Source: Streptomyces fildesensis (lineage in GTDB: Bacteria; Actinomycetota; Actinomycetes; Streptomycetales; Streptomycetaceae). From it: DNA of 64,000 nt. The DNA lies in NCBI RefSeq assembly GCF_016107395.1, contig NZ_JAAIKO010000001.1:434001-498000 (forward strand). The letters run 5' to 3'. Each line of letters begins with the position of its first letter. Position 1 is the first letter of the stretch. This document shows, one piece after another, positions 1 to 9,226 of the stretch. A program made the translations under genes and the position numbers. The notes beneath the pieces were generated by a model, which made no database searches, was not told the DNA's origin, and worked only from the letters and a program-made list of their open reading frames with translations.

Positions 1-1
1 G

Positions 2-478
2 GACGTACCCGGCTTCCTGCCCGGCACCGACCAGGAGTGGAACGGCATCATCCGGCGCGGCGCCAAGCTGATCTACGCCTACGCGGAGGCGACGGTCCCG
101 CTGATCACCGTCATCACCCGTAAGGCGTACGGCGGCGCCTACGACGTGATGGGCTCCAAGCACCTGGGCGCCGACCTGAACCTGGCGTGGCCGACCGCGC
201 AGATCGCGGTCATGGGCGCGCAGGGCGCGGTGAACATCCTGCACCGCCGCACGCTGGCCGAGGCGAAGACGCCGGAGGCGGTCGAGGAGCTGCGCCAGCA
301 GCTGATCACCGATTACGAGGACACGCTGCTGAACCCGTACGTGGCCGCCGAGCGCGGTTACATCGACGCGGTGATCATGCCGTCCGAGACCCGCTCGCAC
401 CTCGTCAAGGCGCTGCGGACGCTGCGCAACAAGCGCGAGAGCCTGCCGCCGAAGAAGCACGGCAACATCCCCCTGTAA
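2..478 (+). CDS. pccB: Acyl-CoA (propionyl-CoA) carboxylase beta subunit, C-terminal part
   Basis: The gene enters from the left edge; only the last 158 codons are present. They encode the C-terminal half of the carboxyltransferase fold that moves the carboxyl group from carboxybiotin to an acyl-CoA in the cytoplasm. Family motifs are [20 protein letters not shown], the MGSKHLGAD segment, and the C-terminus KKHGNIPL. The adjoining epsilon subunit gene, 11 bp downstream, supports assignment to the PccB/AccB complex that makes methylmalonyl-CoA or malonyl-CoA for polyketides and lipids. The biotin-carrying alpha subunit is encoded at 2479-4245. Substrate preference (propionyl- versus acetyl-CoA) cannot be read from the fragment, so the symbol rests on gene order. 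Confidence 0.93.
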   Translation, partial: DVPGFLPGTDQEWNGIIRRGAKLIYAYAEATVPLITVITRKAYGGAYDVMGSKHLGADLNLAWPTAQIAVMGAQGAVNILHRRTLAEAKTPEAVEELRQQLITDYEDTLLNPYVAAERGYIDAVIMPSETRSHLVKALRTLRNKRESLPPKKHGNIPL

Positions 479-489
479 GGAGCCGTCCC

Positions 490-696
490 GTGGTGATCAA
501 GGTAGAGCGGGGAAATCCGACCCCGGAGGAGCTGGCCGCCGTCGTGGCACTGGTCCAGGCGCGGGCCGCCGCGACGTCGGGCAGCGCCGACGGCCCGCAC
601 CCGACGGAGCAGTGGGCCGACCCGGCCCACAACGTGCCCCGCCCTGTCCCCGGCCCGGGTCCCGGCGCGTGGCGCACGTCCTTCTGGCCGCGCTGA
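490..696 (+). CDS. accE: Acyl-CoA carboxylase epsilon subunit
   Basis: A 68-residue protein from a GTG start (a second GTG is the next codon), 11 bp after pccB. Actinobacterial carboxylase epsilon subunits are small, poorly conserved proteins that stimulate the alpha-beta complex. The features seen are an N-terminal beta strand (VIKVERG), a helix starting TPEELAAVVALVQARAAA, a Pro/Gly-rich linker, and the typical last residues AWRTSFWPR. Length, ending and position directly behind the beta subunit fit AccE/PccE well. It is probably translated from the pccB message. In S. coelicolor the equivalent gene is called pccE. Confidence 0.9.
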   Translation: MVIKVERGNPTPEELAAVVALVQARAAATSGSADGPHPTEQWADPAHNVPRPVPGPGPGAWRTSFWPR

Positions 697-749
697 ACGA
701 GCCGGCCCGGCCGCATCAGCGGAGCAAGCCGAACAAATAGTCATCTCCC

Positions 750-785
750 GGCCCGCGCTTGAGTACCCGTACTCAGGCGCGGGCC
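750..785. terminator. Intrinsic terminator after pccB-accE
   Basis: Long inverted repeat: GGCCCGCGCtTGAGTA pairs with TACTCAgGCGCGGGCC around a 4-nt loop, with one mismatch, and is followed by TTTT. It ends the pccB-accE transcript ahead of the small gene at 811. Confidence 0.8.
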
Positions 786-810
786 TTTTCCCGGGCGCAA
801 CCTGGAAGAC

Positions 811-948
811 ATGTTGTGGTCGGACCGCGACCGGCGCGACGAACCGCCGGAGGACATGCGGCAGGTGCAGGCGATGCTGCGGCGCGCGATGCTCGTGATC
901 GCGCTGACCATTCCCCTGCTGATGCTGCTGGTCGGCTGGCACAGCTGA
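811..948 (+). CDS. mmpB: Small membrane protein, probable morphogenic membrane protein MmpB
   Basis: An ORF of 45 codons that is easily missed. The protein starts MLWSDRDRRDEPPEDM, continues with an amphipathic QVQAMLRR stretch, and ends in a hydrophobic helix (AMLVIALTIPLLMLLVGW) running almost to the C-terminus. It is therefore a single-pass tail-anchored-like membrane peptide. From memory, actinomycete genomes carry a peptide of this length and N-terminus (MLWSDP...PP) between accE and maf, annotated as morphogenic membrane protein MmpB. The family name is recalled, not checked. GC bias and the position between two conserved genes support a real gene. The ribosome-binding site is weak (GGAAG at 804-808). 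Confidence 0.65.
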   Translation: MLWSDRDRRDEPPEDMRQVQAMLRRAMLVIALTIPLLMLLVGWHS

Positions 949-1008
949 CCGTCCGGCAGTGTCCCGCCCCGGCACCGCAGCGGCCGCGGCCCGAATTACG
1001 ATGGCCCG

Positions 1009-1611
1009 ATGAGCACCCGTCGCCCTCTCGTCCTGGCCTCTGCATCCCCCGCCCGGCTCAACCTGCTGCGGCAGGCCGGACTCGATCCCCGGGTCGTGGT
1101 CAGCGGGGTCGACGAGGACGCGCTGACCGCCGCGAACCCGGCGGAGCTGGCGCGGGTGCTGGCCGAGGCGAAGGCCGCGGCGGTAGCGGCCGGCCTGACC
1201 GGCGGCGAGCTGGTGATCGGCTGCGACTCCGTACTGGACCTGGACGGCGAGGCGCTGGGCAAGCCGGCGGACGCCGCGGAGGCGACCGCCCGGTGGGTGT
1301 CGATGCGCGGCCGCTCCGGCGTACTGCGGACGGGTCACTGCGTCATCGACACCGCGAACGGCAAGCAGGTCTCGGCGACCGCGTCGACCACGGTGCGCTT
1401 CGGCTCGCCGGACGACGCCGAGATCGCCGCCTACGTCGCCAGCGGCGAGCCGCTGTACGTCGCGGGCGCGTTCACCCTGGACGGCCGCTCGGCCCCGTTC
1501 GTCGACGGGATCGACGGGGACCCGGGCAACGTCATCGGCCTGTCCCTGCCGACGCTGCGGCGGCTGCTGGGCGACCTGGACGTGCGGATCACCGACCTCT
1601 GGACGGCGTAG
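1009..1611 (+). CDS. maf: Maf family nucleotide pyrophosphatase
   Basis: A 200-residue protein starting at ATG. Maf proteins are cytosolic nucleoside triphosphate pyrophosphatases that remove non-canonical nucleotides (dTTP/UTP/modified bases). They were first known as septum-formation inhibitors. The N-terminal [16 protein letters not shown] is the family signature, followed by the conserved acidic motif around [12 protein letters not shown] and the [27 protein letters not shown] segment near the C-terminus. Length is normal. It follows mmpB and is convergent with the membrane protein gene at 1646-2104. Nucleotide preference cannot be assigned from sequence alone. Confidence 0.93.
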   Translation: MSTRRPLVLASASPARLNLLRQAGLDPRVVVSGVDEDALTAANPAELARVLAEAKAAAVAAGLTGGELVIGCDSVLDLDGEALGKPADAAEATARWVSMRGRSGVLRTGHCVIDTANGKQVSATASTTVRFGSPDDAEIAAYVASGEPLYVAGAFTLDGRSAPFVDGIDGDPGNVIGLSLPTLRRLLGDLDVRITDLWTA

Positions 1612-1645
1612 CCGCCGGTTTCCGCCCGCCCCTGCCCGTAACGTC

Positions 1646-2104
1646 CTAGGCTGCGGCCGGGGCGGTCGGCGGCGGGACCTCGTTGCCGTTGCTCCCGGCG
1701 GCGGGTGCGCTGTCCTCGGTGTCGGGGTACAGCAGCAGAGTGCCGACAAGGAGCGCCAGGACGACCATCATGAAGACGAAGGCGGCCCAGCCGACGAGGC
1801 CGACCACCAGCGCACCCAGCAGGCCGTGAACGACCGCGCACACGATGAGCAGGATCTGCCCGAACCGGCCGGGCGGGCGGCCACGCAGCGCTACCCGCGC
1901 CGGGATGAGGGCACAGCCGATGAGGAAGAGCCCGAACAGAGCACCACCGACCCAGGTGCCGATGGCCATGCCGTCGGAGTCGAGTCCCGCGACGGACATG
2001 TTCTGGTTGCGCACGGCGAGGCCGAGCACCACATGGATGAACGCGATGACGAACGCCTCAAGGACGAGCACTACAGCCGTGGTCGCGGCCAGACCTCTGC
2101 GCAC
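1646..2104 (-). CDS. Hypothetical membrane protein (four predicted helices)
   Basis: About 152 residues. Four hydrophobic segments are visible: TAVVLVLEAFVIAFIHVVLG, a stretch starting TWVGGALFGLFLIGCALIPA, QILLIVCAVVHGLLGALVVG, and AAFVFMMVVLALLVGTLLLY. An Ala/Pro-rich tail follows, facing the cytoplasm or outside. No catalytic motif is seen and I do not recognise a named family; similar small integral membrane proteins are found next to maf in other streptomycetes, from memory. The GTG at 2104 is preferred because AAGGGGG lies 5 nt upstream; an in-frame TTG at 2125 would add seven residues (MQVEGGK). It is convergent with maf. Confidence 0.72.
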   Translation of the reverse strand: MRRGLAATTAVVLVLEAFVIAFIHVVLGLAVRNQNMSVAGLDSDGMAIGTWVGGALFGLFLIGCALIPARVALRGRPPGRFGQILLIVCAVVHGLLGALVVGLVGWAAFVFMMVVLALLVGTLLLYPDTEDSAPAAGSNGNEVPPPTAPAAA

Positions 2105-2478
2105 CTTTCCCCCTTCAACCTGCAACCGTTACCCCGGGTATCACGCATCGCGAACGCTACTAACGGGTACGCCGCGCGGCAAGGTCCATGACCCCACCAC
2201 CCTTTCGGGGTGGCGGACCAGCAAAGATTCCACCCCCTATTCGTGGAGAACCCACAAAGGATCCGGCATCCTGCCCTTGGTCACTCAGAGAGACATGGGC
2301 CACACCAAGGCCCTTGGGGCACCCGGACGAATGGGGTCGTACCGTGGATTTAGCAGGCACTCGGGCGCTCGACCGGCGCTCGAATCACCCTCCGTGTGGG
2401 CAAGCTCACCTGTAGGGGTGACTCGGCATGAAGTGTCGTCAGTAACTAAACTCGGCTTGTTTCAAGGAGGGAGCCATC
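2105..2478. other. Intergenic region upstream of accA2
   Basis: A 374-bp non-coding stretch between divergent genes. It must hold the promoters of accA2 (plus) and of the membrane protein (minus), but no convincing -35/-10 pair was found. A small hairpin-prone segment (CCACCACCCTTTCGGGGTGG) lies near 2190-2210. The strong ribosome-binding site of accA2, AAGGAGG, is at 2464-2470. Confidence 0.5.
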
Positions 2479-4245
<1,767 letters not shown>

Positions 4246-4267
4246 TCTCCGGTCGGGTGAACTGACG

Positions 4268-4301
4268 ATGCCGGGCGGGCCCGATCGGGCCCGCCCGGCA
4301 T
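4268..4301. terminator. Bidirectional terminator between accA2 and the MFS gene
   Basis: Near-perfect palindrome: ATGCCGGGCGGGCCC, a 4-nt centre, then GGGCCCGCCCGGCAT, followed by TT. It lies between convergent genes and can stop both transcripts. Confidence 0.85.
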
Positions 4302-4318
4302 TTCGCTGTCCCGCACCC

Positions 4319-5746
4319 TCAGCGTTTCGAGGGCGCCCGTACGGCCAGGACGAGCAACAGCGCCAGGCCGGTGAAGACGGCGGCCGCCGCGAAGGCCGCG
4401 GTGGCGCCCGCCGTGAAGACCTCCCCCGCGCCCCCGCCGGCGTGCCGGGCCGCGGTGCCGAAGACGGTGACGAGGATCGACAGGCCCAGGCTGCCGCCGA
4501 TCTGTTGCATCGTCTGCAGCAGTCCGGACGCCGAACCGGCGTCACGCGGCTGGACGCCCGTCAGGATGAGGGTGTTGAGCGGCATCATCGTGAAGCCGAC
4601 ACCCACCCCGATGAGGGCCAGCGGCCCGAGCAGCGCGCCAACGTAGCCGGTGCCCGCGTCGAGCTGCGAGAGCCACAGCGTCCCGCTGAGCGAGAGCAGG
4701 GCGCCGGCCGACGCGACGCGCTTGGCGCCGAAGCGGGCCAGTGCGCGCGGGGCGGTGCGGGCGGCCACGAAGAGCGGGGCCGCCAGCGGGAGGAAGGCGA
4801 AGCCGGTGCGCAGCGGGCTGTACCCCAGTACGCCCTGCAGGAACTGGGTGGAGAAGTAGAAGACCCCGAACATGCCCGCCGGAATGAGCAGCATGCAGCC
4901 GTAGGCGAGGGCCCGGTTGCGGTCCGCGAACAGCCGCAGCACGACCAGCGGGCGCTCGGCCCGTACCTCGTTGAGCAGGAACGCGGCGAGCAGCGCGGCC
5001 GCCGCGGCGAAGGTGGTCAGCGCCCGGGTGTCGCTCCAGCCCTGGTCGGCGACGCGGATGAACGCGTAGACGAGCGAGGCCATGCCGAGGGTGCCGGTGA
5101 GCGCCCCGGCGACGTCGAACCGGCCGCCGGGGTGGCGGGCCGTCTCGGCGACATAGCGCGGGGCCAGCGCGGCGATGGCGAGCCCGACGGGGATGTTGAT
5201 GAAGAACACCCAGCGCCAGGAGCCCCATTCGGTGAGCATCCCGCCGACGATCAGGCCGACGGCGGAGCCGGCGCCCGAGATCGCGGAGAACACGCTCAGC
5301 GCACGGTTGCGCTCGGTGCCCTCGGTGAAGGTGGTGGTCAGCAGGGCAAGCGTGCTGGGCGCGGCCAGTGCGGCGGCGGCGCCCTGGGCGCCGCGGGAGA
5401 CGAGCAGCAGCGTCGCGTCGGTGGCGAATCCCCCGGCCACCGAGGCGGCGGTGAAGGCCAGCACCCCGATGATCAGGGCGCGGCGGCGGCCGATGAGGTC
5501 GCCGATCCGGCTGCCGAGCAGCAGCAGGCCGCCGAACGTGAGGATGTAGACGTTCAGGATCCAGGACATGCCGGTGGAGGAGAAGCCCAGGTCGGCGCCT
5601 ATGCCCGGCAGGGCGACGTTCACCACGGTCGCATCCAGCAGCAGCATCAGCTGGGTGCCGACGATGGCGGAGAGAGCGAGTAACGGGTGGTGCCGCCGGG
5701 TCGGGGCGGGGGCGGCGACCGGAGCCGTGCTCAAGGATGTGGACAT
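4319..5746 (-). CDS. MFS multidrug exporter (DHA2-type, 14 helices)
   Basis: 475 residues. The protein begins after a short Ala/Pro-rich tail with a first helix ending LLLDATVVNVALPGIGADLG, the motif D1-like signature of proton-driven drug exporters. Motif A follows (GSRIGDLIGRRRALIIG). Motif C-like GAGSAVGLIVGG is in helix 5. Length and the number of hydrophobic segments fit the 14-helix DHA2 subfamily. The ATG at 5746 has GGAGG 10 nt upstream; the longer reading frame upstream runs through the promoter and is rejected. It diverges from a TetR gene whose probable operators lie in the promoter (5775-5813). The natural substrate is unknown; a toxic small molecule or antibiotic is inferred. Confidence 0.9.
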   Translation of the reverse strand: MSTSLSTAPVAAPAPTRRHHPLLALSAIVGTQLMLLLDATVVNVALPGIGADLGFSSTGMSWILNVYILTFGGLLLLGSRIGDLIGRRRALIIGVLAFTAASVAGGFATDATLLLVSRGAQGAAAALAAPSTLALLTTTFTEGTERNRALSVFSAISGAGSAVGLIVGGMLTEWGSWRWVFFINIPVGLAIAALAPRYVAETARHPGGRFDVAGALTGTLGMASLVYAFIRVADQGWSDTRALTTFAAAAALLAAFLLNEVRAERPLVVLRLFADRNRALAYGCMLLIPAGMFGVFYFSTQFLQGVLGYSPLRTGFAFLPLAAPLFVAARTAPRALARFGAKRVASAGALLSLSGTLWLSQLDAGTGYVGALLGPLALIGVGVGFTMMPLNTLILTGVQPRDAGSASGLLQTMQQIGGSLGLSILVTVFGTAARHAGGGAGEVFTAGATAAFAAAAVFTGLALLLVLAVRAPSKR

Positions 5747-5774
5747 GATGAGTAGACCTCCAGAGAGGCAGAAG

Positions 5775-5823
5775 CGGAGGGTGCCTCCGCAAACTATACG
5801 GAGGACGCCTCCGGTTCTACAAT
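5775..5823. promoter_or_regulatory. Divergent promoter with duplicated 15-bp palindromic operator
   Basis: Two copies of the palindrome CGGAGG-N3-CCTCCG lie at 5775-5789 and 5799-5813, 24 bp apart centre to centre. For the minus-strand MFS gene a -10 TATAGT (5798-5793) and a -35 TTGTAG 18 bp upstream can be read; the second palindrome fills the spacer and the first lies just downstream of the -10. On the plus strand TACAAT (5818-5823) could be the -10 of the TetR gene. This layout suits repression of both genes by the TetR product. Confidence 0.75.
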
Positions 5824-5875
5824 GCCATTCTGGGATCCTGGAATTCCGGGATCGGACCTTGGGAGGCAGGTGGCG

Positions 5876-6436
5876 ATGCGGGCAGACGCGCAGCGCAACT
5901 ACGACCGGTTGCTGGCCGAGGCCCGACAGGCCTTCATCGTGCACGGCACCGACGCGTCGCTGGAGGACATCGCACGCCACGCGGGCGTCGGCATCGGCAC
6001 CCTCTACCGGCACTTCCCCGACCGCTACGCGCTGATGAACGCGGTCTTCGAGCAGGAGGTCGAGCTGCTGACCGTGCGCGCGGACGAACTGCTGACGGCG
6101 GACTCACCGACCGACGCACTCGTCCGGTGGCTGCGGATGGTCGCCGTCCACTCCACCATGTACCGCGGGCTGGCGGCGGCCATCATGGCCGCGGGCGACG
6201 CGAAGATGACCGCGTGCAAGGCACCGCTGCGCGCGGCGGGCGGGGCACTGCTGGAGCGCGCCCAGCGGGCCGGTGAGGTACGTGCGGACGCGACCATCGC
6301 CGACCTGCTCAAGCTGACGAACGCCATCGTGCTGGTGGCCGAGAAGGACCCGGAGCGCCAGGCGATCTTCGACCGGCTGATGGACCTGACCCTGCACGGC
6401 CTGCGCGCCCCGGCAGGAGTCACCGCGCAGGCGTGA
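5876..6436 (+). CDS. TetR/AcrR family transcriptional regulator
   Basis: 186 residues. The N-terminal winged/TetR helix-turn-helix is clear: ASLEDIARHAGVGIGTLYRH followed by FPDRYALMNAVF. The C-terminal ligand domain resembles the SbtR-like TetR C-terminal type seen beside efflux pumps (helices with LRMVAVHSTMYRGLAAAIMA). Start: ATG at 5876 is 9 nt after GGGAGG; a GTG at 5870 is too close to that site. It is transcribed away from the MFS exporter, so it probably represses the exporter and itself through the paired CGGAGG-N3-CCTCCG sites and lets go on binding an exported compound. The ligand is not predictable. Confidence 0.92.
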   Translation: MRADAQRNYDRLLAEARQAFIVHGTDASLEDIARHAGVGIGTLYRHFPDRYALMNAVFEQEVELLTVRADELLTADSPTDALVRWLRMVAVHSTMYRGLAAAIMAAGDAKMTACKAPLRAAGGALLERAQRAGEVRADATIADLLKLTNAIVLVAEKDPERQAIFDRLMDLTLHGLRAPAGVTAQA

Positions 6437-6486
6437 TGCCGGAGCTCCCGTGACCAGGCCTTTCCCAACCCCCAGGCCGTTCCGCG

Positions 6487-6510
6487 ACCCGGGCCTGCCA
6501 CGGCCCGGGC
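6487..6510. terminator. Hairpin between convergent TetR and DeoR genes
   Basis: CCCGGGCC-N6-GGCCCGGG stem-loop (6488-6495 with 6502-6509) in the 105-bp space between two converging genes; no T-run. Confidence 0.55.
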
Positions 6511-6541
6511 CCAGTCCGTCGGATCCCTTCCCGCGGCGTCC

Positions 6542-7480
6542 CTAACGGCGCCGCAGGTCGGCGATCCTGGCTGCCTGCTGGTCGGCCGCGATCGGCGCCG
6601 CACTGCGCAGCGGCGGCTGTCCCGGGTGCGGGTGCCTCCGGGGCGCGGGCATCGGCATCTCGCGGCGCGGCCGGCCGGCCGCGATGGCGTCGGCCCCCAT
6701 CAGGGACGCGACGGCGACCTGCACTCCACGGTCCGCGAGGGCCTGGAGCTCGGTCGCGCTGCGGTCGTCACCGGGCGGCGGTTCGTCCGTCACCAGATGC
6801 GTGATCAGATCCGTGGGCACGGTCTGGAACATGGTGTCCGCGCCCAGTTTCGTGTGGTCGGCCAGCACGACGACCTCCGCCGCCGCCTGCACCAGCGCCC
6901 GGTCCACGCTCGCGGAGAGCATGTTGGACGTCGACAGACCGCGTTCCGCGGTCAGTCCGGCGCCGGACAGGAAGGCCCGCGACACCCGCAGTCCCTGGAG
7001 GGACTGTTCGGCGCCGCTGCCGACCAGGCCGTAGTTGGAGCCGCGCAGAGTGCCGCCGGTCATGACGACCTCGACCCGGTTCGCGTGTGCCAGCGCCTGC
7101 GCCACCAGCAGGGAGTTGGTGACGACGGTCAGTCCCGGGATCCGCGCGAGCCGGCGGGCCAGCTCCTGCGTGGTGGTCCCGGCGCCGACCACGATGGCCT
7201 CGCCCTCTTCGACGAGACTCGCCGCGAGATCGGCGATGGCCGTCTTCTCCGCGGTCGCTAGATGGGATTTCTGCGGAAAACCGGACTCCCTGGTGAAGCC
7301 ACCCGGCAGAACCGCACCGCCATGCCGGCGGTCGAGCAGTCCTTCGGCCTCCAGAGCGCGCACGTCCCGCCGTACGGTCACTTCGGAGGTCTGGACGACA
7401 CGGGCGAGCTCACGGAGCGAAACCGCTCCGTTGGCCCGCACCATTTCGAGGATCAATTGGCGACGTTCTGCAGCGAACAC
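6542..7480 (-). CDS. DeoR/GlpR family transcriptional regulator
   Basis: 312 residues. The N-terminal winged helix has the DeoR signature (RQLILEMVRANGAVSLRELA and VTVRRDVRALEAEGLL, then RRHGGAV). The effector domain (about residues 75-235) is the phospho-sugar-binding DeoRC fold, with VVGAGTTTQELARRL, NSLLVAQAL, MTGGTLR and the ADHTKLG motif. A poorly conserved 50-residue Pro/Arg-rich tail is extra. Start is the GTG at 7480; no good ribosome-binding site. DeoRC regulators usually sense sugar phosphates such as deoxyribose-5-phosphate or ribose phosphates. Because deoD-pgm, deoC and other nucleoside genes lie nearby, this is the best local candidate for the protein that binds the CTACGCGCGTAG sites; that link is inference. 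Confidence 0.9.
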   Translation of the reverse strand: MFAAERRQLILEMVRANGAVSLRELARVVQTSEVTVRRDVRALEAEGLLDRRHGGAVLPGGFTRESGFPQKSHLATAEKTAIADLAASLVEEGEAIVVGAGTTTQELARRLARIPGLTVVTNSLLVAQALAHANRVEVVMTGGTLRGSNYGLVGSGAEQSLQGLRVSRAFLSGAGLTAERGLSTSNMLSASVDRALVQAAAEVVVLADHTKLGADTMFQTVPTDLITHLVTDEPPPGDDRSATELQALADRGVQVAVASLMGADAIAAGRPRREMPMPAPRRHPHPGQPPLRSAAPIAADQQAARIADLRRR

Positions 7481-7560
7481 GGAACTGACAGTAACGCCAA
7501 CGACCGTCTGCTTTCAGCACTTTGCGCCACTTAACCGAAGTCGTGCACAAAAGAGACCAT

Positions 7561-7592
7561 CGGGTGGTAGAGCCTTTACGGCTCCACCACCC
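7561..7592. terminator. Terminator downstream of lpdA
   Basis: Inverted repeat CGGGTGGT-A-GAGCC / GGCTC-C-ACCACCCG with a 5-nt loop. It separates the lpdA transcript (minus strand) from the DeoR gene. Confidence 0.75.
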
Positions 7593-7654
7593 GGTTACCG
7601 TCCGGTCATCTCCCGGCCGCGACCGACGCCCGCGAGCGGCGGCCAGGCCGTGGC

Positions 7655-9163
7655 CTAGAGCTCGCTCGCGGTCTTGCGGGTGTGCAGCTGGCGCGCCACC
7701 TCGGCGATCGAGCCCGACAGGGACGGGTACACGGTGAACGCGTTCGCGATCTGCTCGACGGTCAGGTTGTTGTCGACCGCGATCGAGATCGGGTGGATCA
7801 GCTCACTGGCCCGCGGCGACACGACGACACCCCCGACGACGATCCCGGTGCCGGGGCGGCAGAACAGCTTCACGAAGCCGTCCCTGATGCCCTGCATCTT
7901 CGCGCGCGGGTTCCGCAGCAGCGGCAGCTTGACGCAGCGGGCGTCGATCCGGCCGCTGTCGACGTCAGCCTGGGTGTAGCCGACGGTGGCGATCTCCGGG
8001 TCGGTGAAGACGTTCGAGGAGACCGTCTTGAGGTTGAGCGGCGCGACCGCGTCGCCCAGGAAGTGGTACATCGCGATCCGGCCCTGCATGGCGGCGACCG
8101 AGGCGAGGGCGAAGACGCCGGTGACGTCACCGGCCGCGTACACGCCGGGCGCCGAGGTGCGGGAGACCTTGTCGGTCCAGATGTGGCCGGAGTCCTTGAG
8201 CTTGACGCCCGCCTCCTCCAGACCCATTCCGGTGGTGTTCGGGATGGCGCCCACCGCCATCAGGCAGTGCGAGCCGGTGATGACCCGGCCGTCCGCCAGG
8301 GTGACCTCCACCCGGTCGCCGACCCGTCCCTCCTCGCCCGCCTTCGGCGAGGAGGGTCCCTGTGTCGTAGCAGGTCCGGGAACACGCTTGGCGCTCGTGG
8401 CGCGGGAGCGCGCCATCACGTTCATGCCGCGGCGCCGGAAGACGTCCTCCAGCACGGCGGCGGCGTCCGGGTCCTCGCCCGGCAGCACGCGGTCGCGCGA
8501 AGAGACAAGCGTCACCTTCGAGCCGAGCGCCTGGTACGCGCCGGCGAACTCCGCGCCGGTCACACCGGAGCCCACCACGATGAGCTCCTCGGGGAGCTCG
8601 TCGAGGTCGTAGACCTGCGTCCAGTTCAGGATCCGCTCGCCGTCCGGCAGTGCGTCCGCCAGCTCGCGCGGGCGGGCGCCGGTCGCGATGAGCACCGCGT
8701 CGGCCGTCAGCGTCTCCGACGTGCCGTCCGCCGCCTCGACGACGACACACCGGGTGCCACCTGCGGTCTGGCAGCCCTCCAGTCGGCCGCGACCGCGCAT
8801 CACCCGTGCGCCCGCACGGGTGACGGAGGCGGTGATGTCGTGCGACTGGGCGAGCGCCAGCCGCTTCACCCGCCGGTTCACCTTGCCCAGGTCCACGCCC
8901 ACCACACGCGCCGCCTGCTCCAGCGGCGGGGTGTCGTCCGCGACGATGATGCCCAGCTCTTCGTACGAGGAGTCGAAGGTGGTCATCACCTCGGCGGTGG
9001 CAATCAAAGTCTTCGACGGGACGCAGTCGGTGAGTACCGACGCCCCGCCCAGACCGTCGCAGTCGACGACGGTCACCTCCGCGCCGAGCTGCGAGGCAAC
9101 GAGCGCTGCCTCATATCCGCCGGGTCCGCCGCCAATGATCACGATCCGAGTCACGTACCCCAT
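7655..9163 (-). CDS. lpdA: NAD(P)H-quinone dehydrogenase, LpdA type (lipoamide dehydrogenase-like flavoprotein)
   Basis: 502 residues of the pyridine nucleotide-disulfide oxidoreductase fold. FAD-binding VIIGGGPGGYEAALVA is at the N-terminus, the NAD(P) motif VVGSGVTGAEFAGAY in the middle, the second FAD motif GVYAAGDVTG, and a C-terminal dimerisation domain. In true lipoamide dehydrogenases the active site reads CLNVGC; here it is SVLTDCVPSK, so the first redox cysteine is missing. The same change is known in M. tuberculosis LpdA (Rv3303c), a quinone reductase, so quinone reduction rather than dihydrolipoamide oxidation is expected. About 20 extra residues near residues 263-283 coincide with a DNA palindrome (8328-8356). 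An alternative start is the GTG three codons in. Confidence 0.88.
   Translation of the reverse strand: MGYVTRIVIIGGGPGGYEAALVASQLGAEVTVVDCDGLGGASVLTDCVPSKTLIATAEVMTTFDSSYEELGIIVADDTPPLEQAARVVGVDLGKVNRRVKRLALAQSHDITASVTRAGARVMRGRGRLEGCQTAGGTRCVVVEAADGTSETLTADAVLIATGARPRELADALPDGERILNWTQVYDLDELPEELIVVGSGVTGAEFAGAYQALGSKVTLVSSRDRVLPGEDPDAAAVLEDVFRRRGMNVMARSRATSAKRVPGPATTQGPSSPKAGEEGRVGDRVEVTLADGRVITGSHCLMAVGAIPNTTGMGLEEAGVKLKDSGHIWTDKVSRTSAPGVYAAGDVTGVFALASVAAMQGRIAMYHFLGDAVAPLNLKTVSSNVFTDPEIATVGYTQADVDSGRIDARCVKLPLLRNPRAKMQGIRDGFVKLFCRPGTGIVVGGVVVSPRASELIHPISIAVDNNLTVEQIANAFTVYPSLSGSIAEVARQLHTRKTASEL
8328..8356. repeat. Perfect palindrome inside the lpdA coding sequence
   Basis: CCCTCCTCGCC and GGCGAGGAGGG form an 11-bp perfect stem around a 7-nt loop. 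It lies where the protein has a segment (around SSPKAGEEGR) absent from the LpdA family as I remember it. It may be an in-frame insertion of a small palindromic element. Confidence 0.6.
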
Positions 9164-9226
9164 TGTCCCGCACGCGCCAAGCGTTCACTTACAGGGGGCT
9201 CACCTCCCTCCCGTACTCTCGTCCTC

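Noticed and set aside
2400..2478. Promoter of accA2 (TGACTC ... TAAACT)
   Set aside because: The hexamers match consensus poorly and the spacing is not convincing.
5747..6013. N-terminal extension of the MFS gene
   Set aside because: It crosses the operator/promoter region and the TetR start; GGAGG and the conserved N-terminus support ATG 5746.
7682..9226. Long plus-strand frame before the gamma-glutamylcyclotransferase gene
   Set aside because: It runs antisense through lpdA; the family match begins only at ATG 9227.
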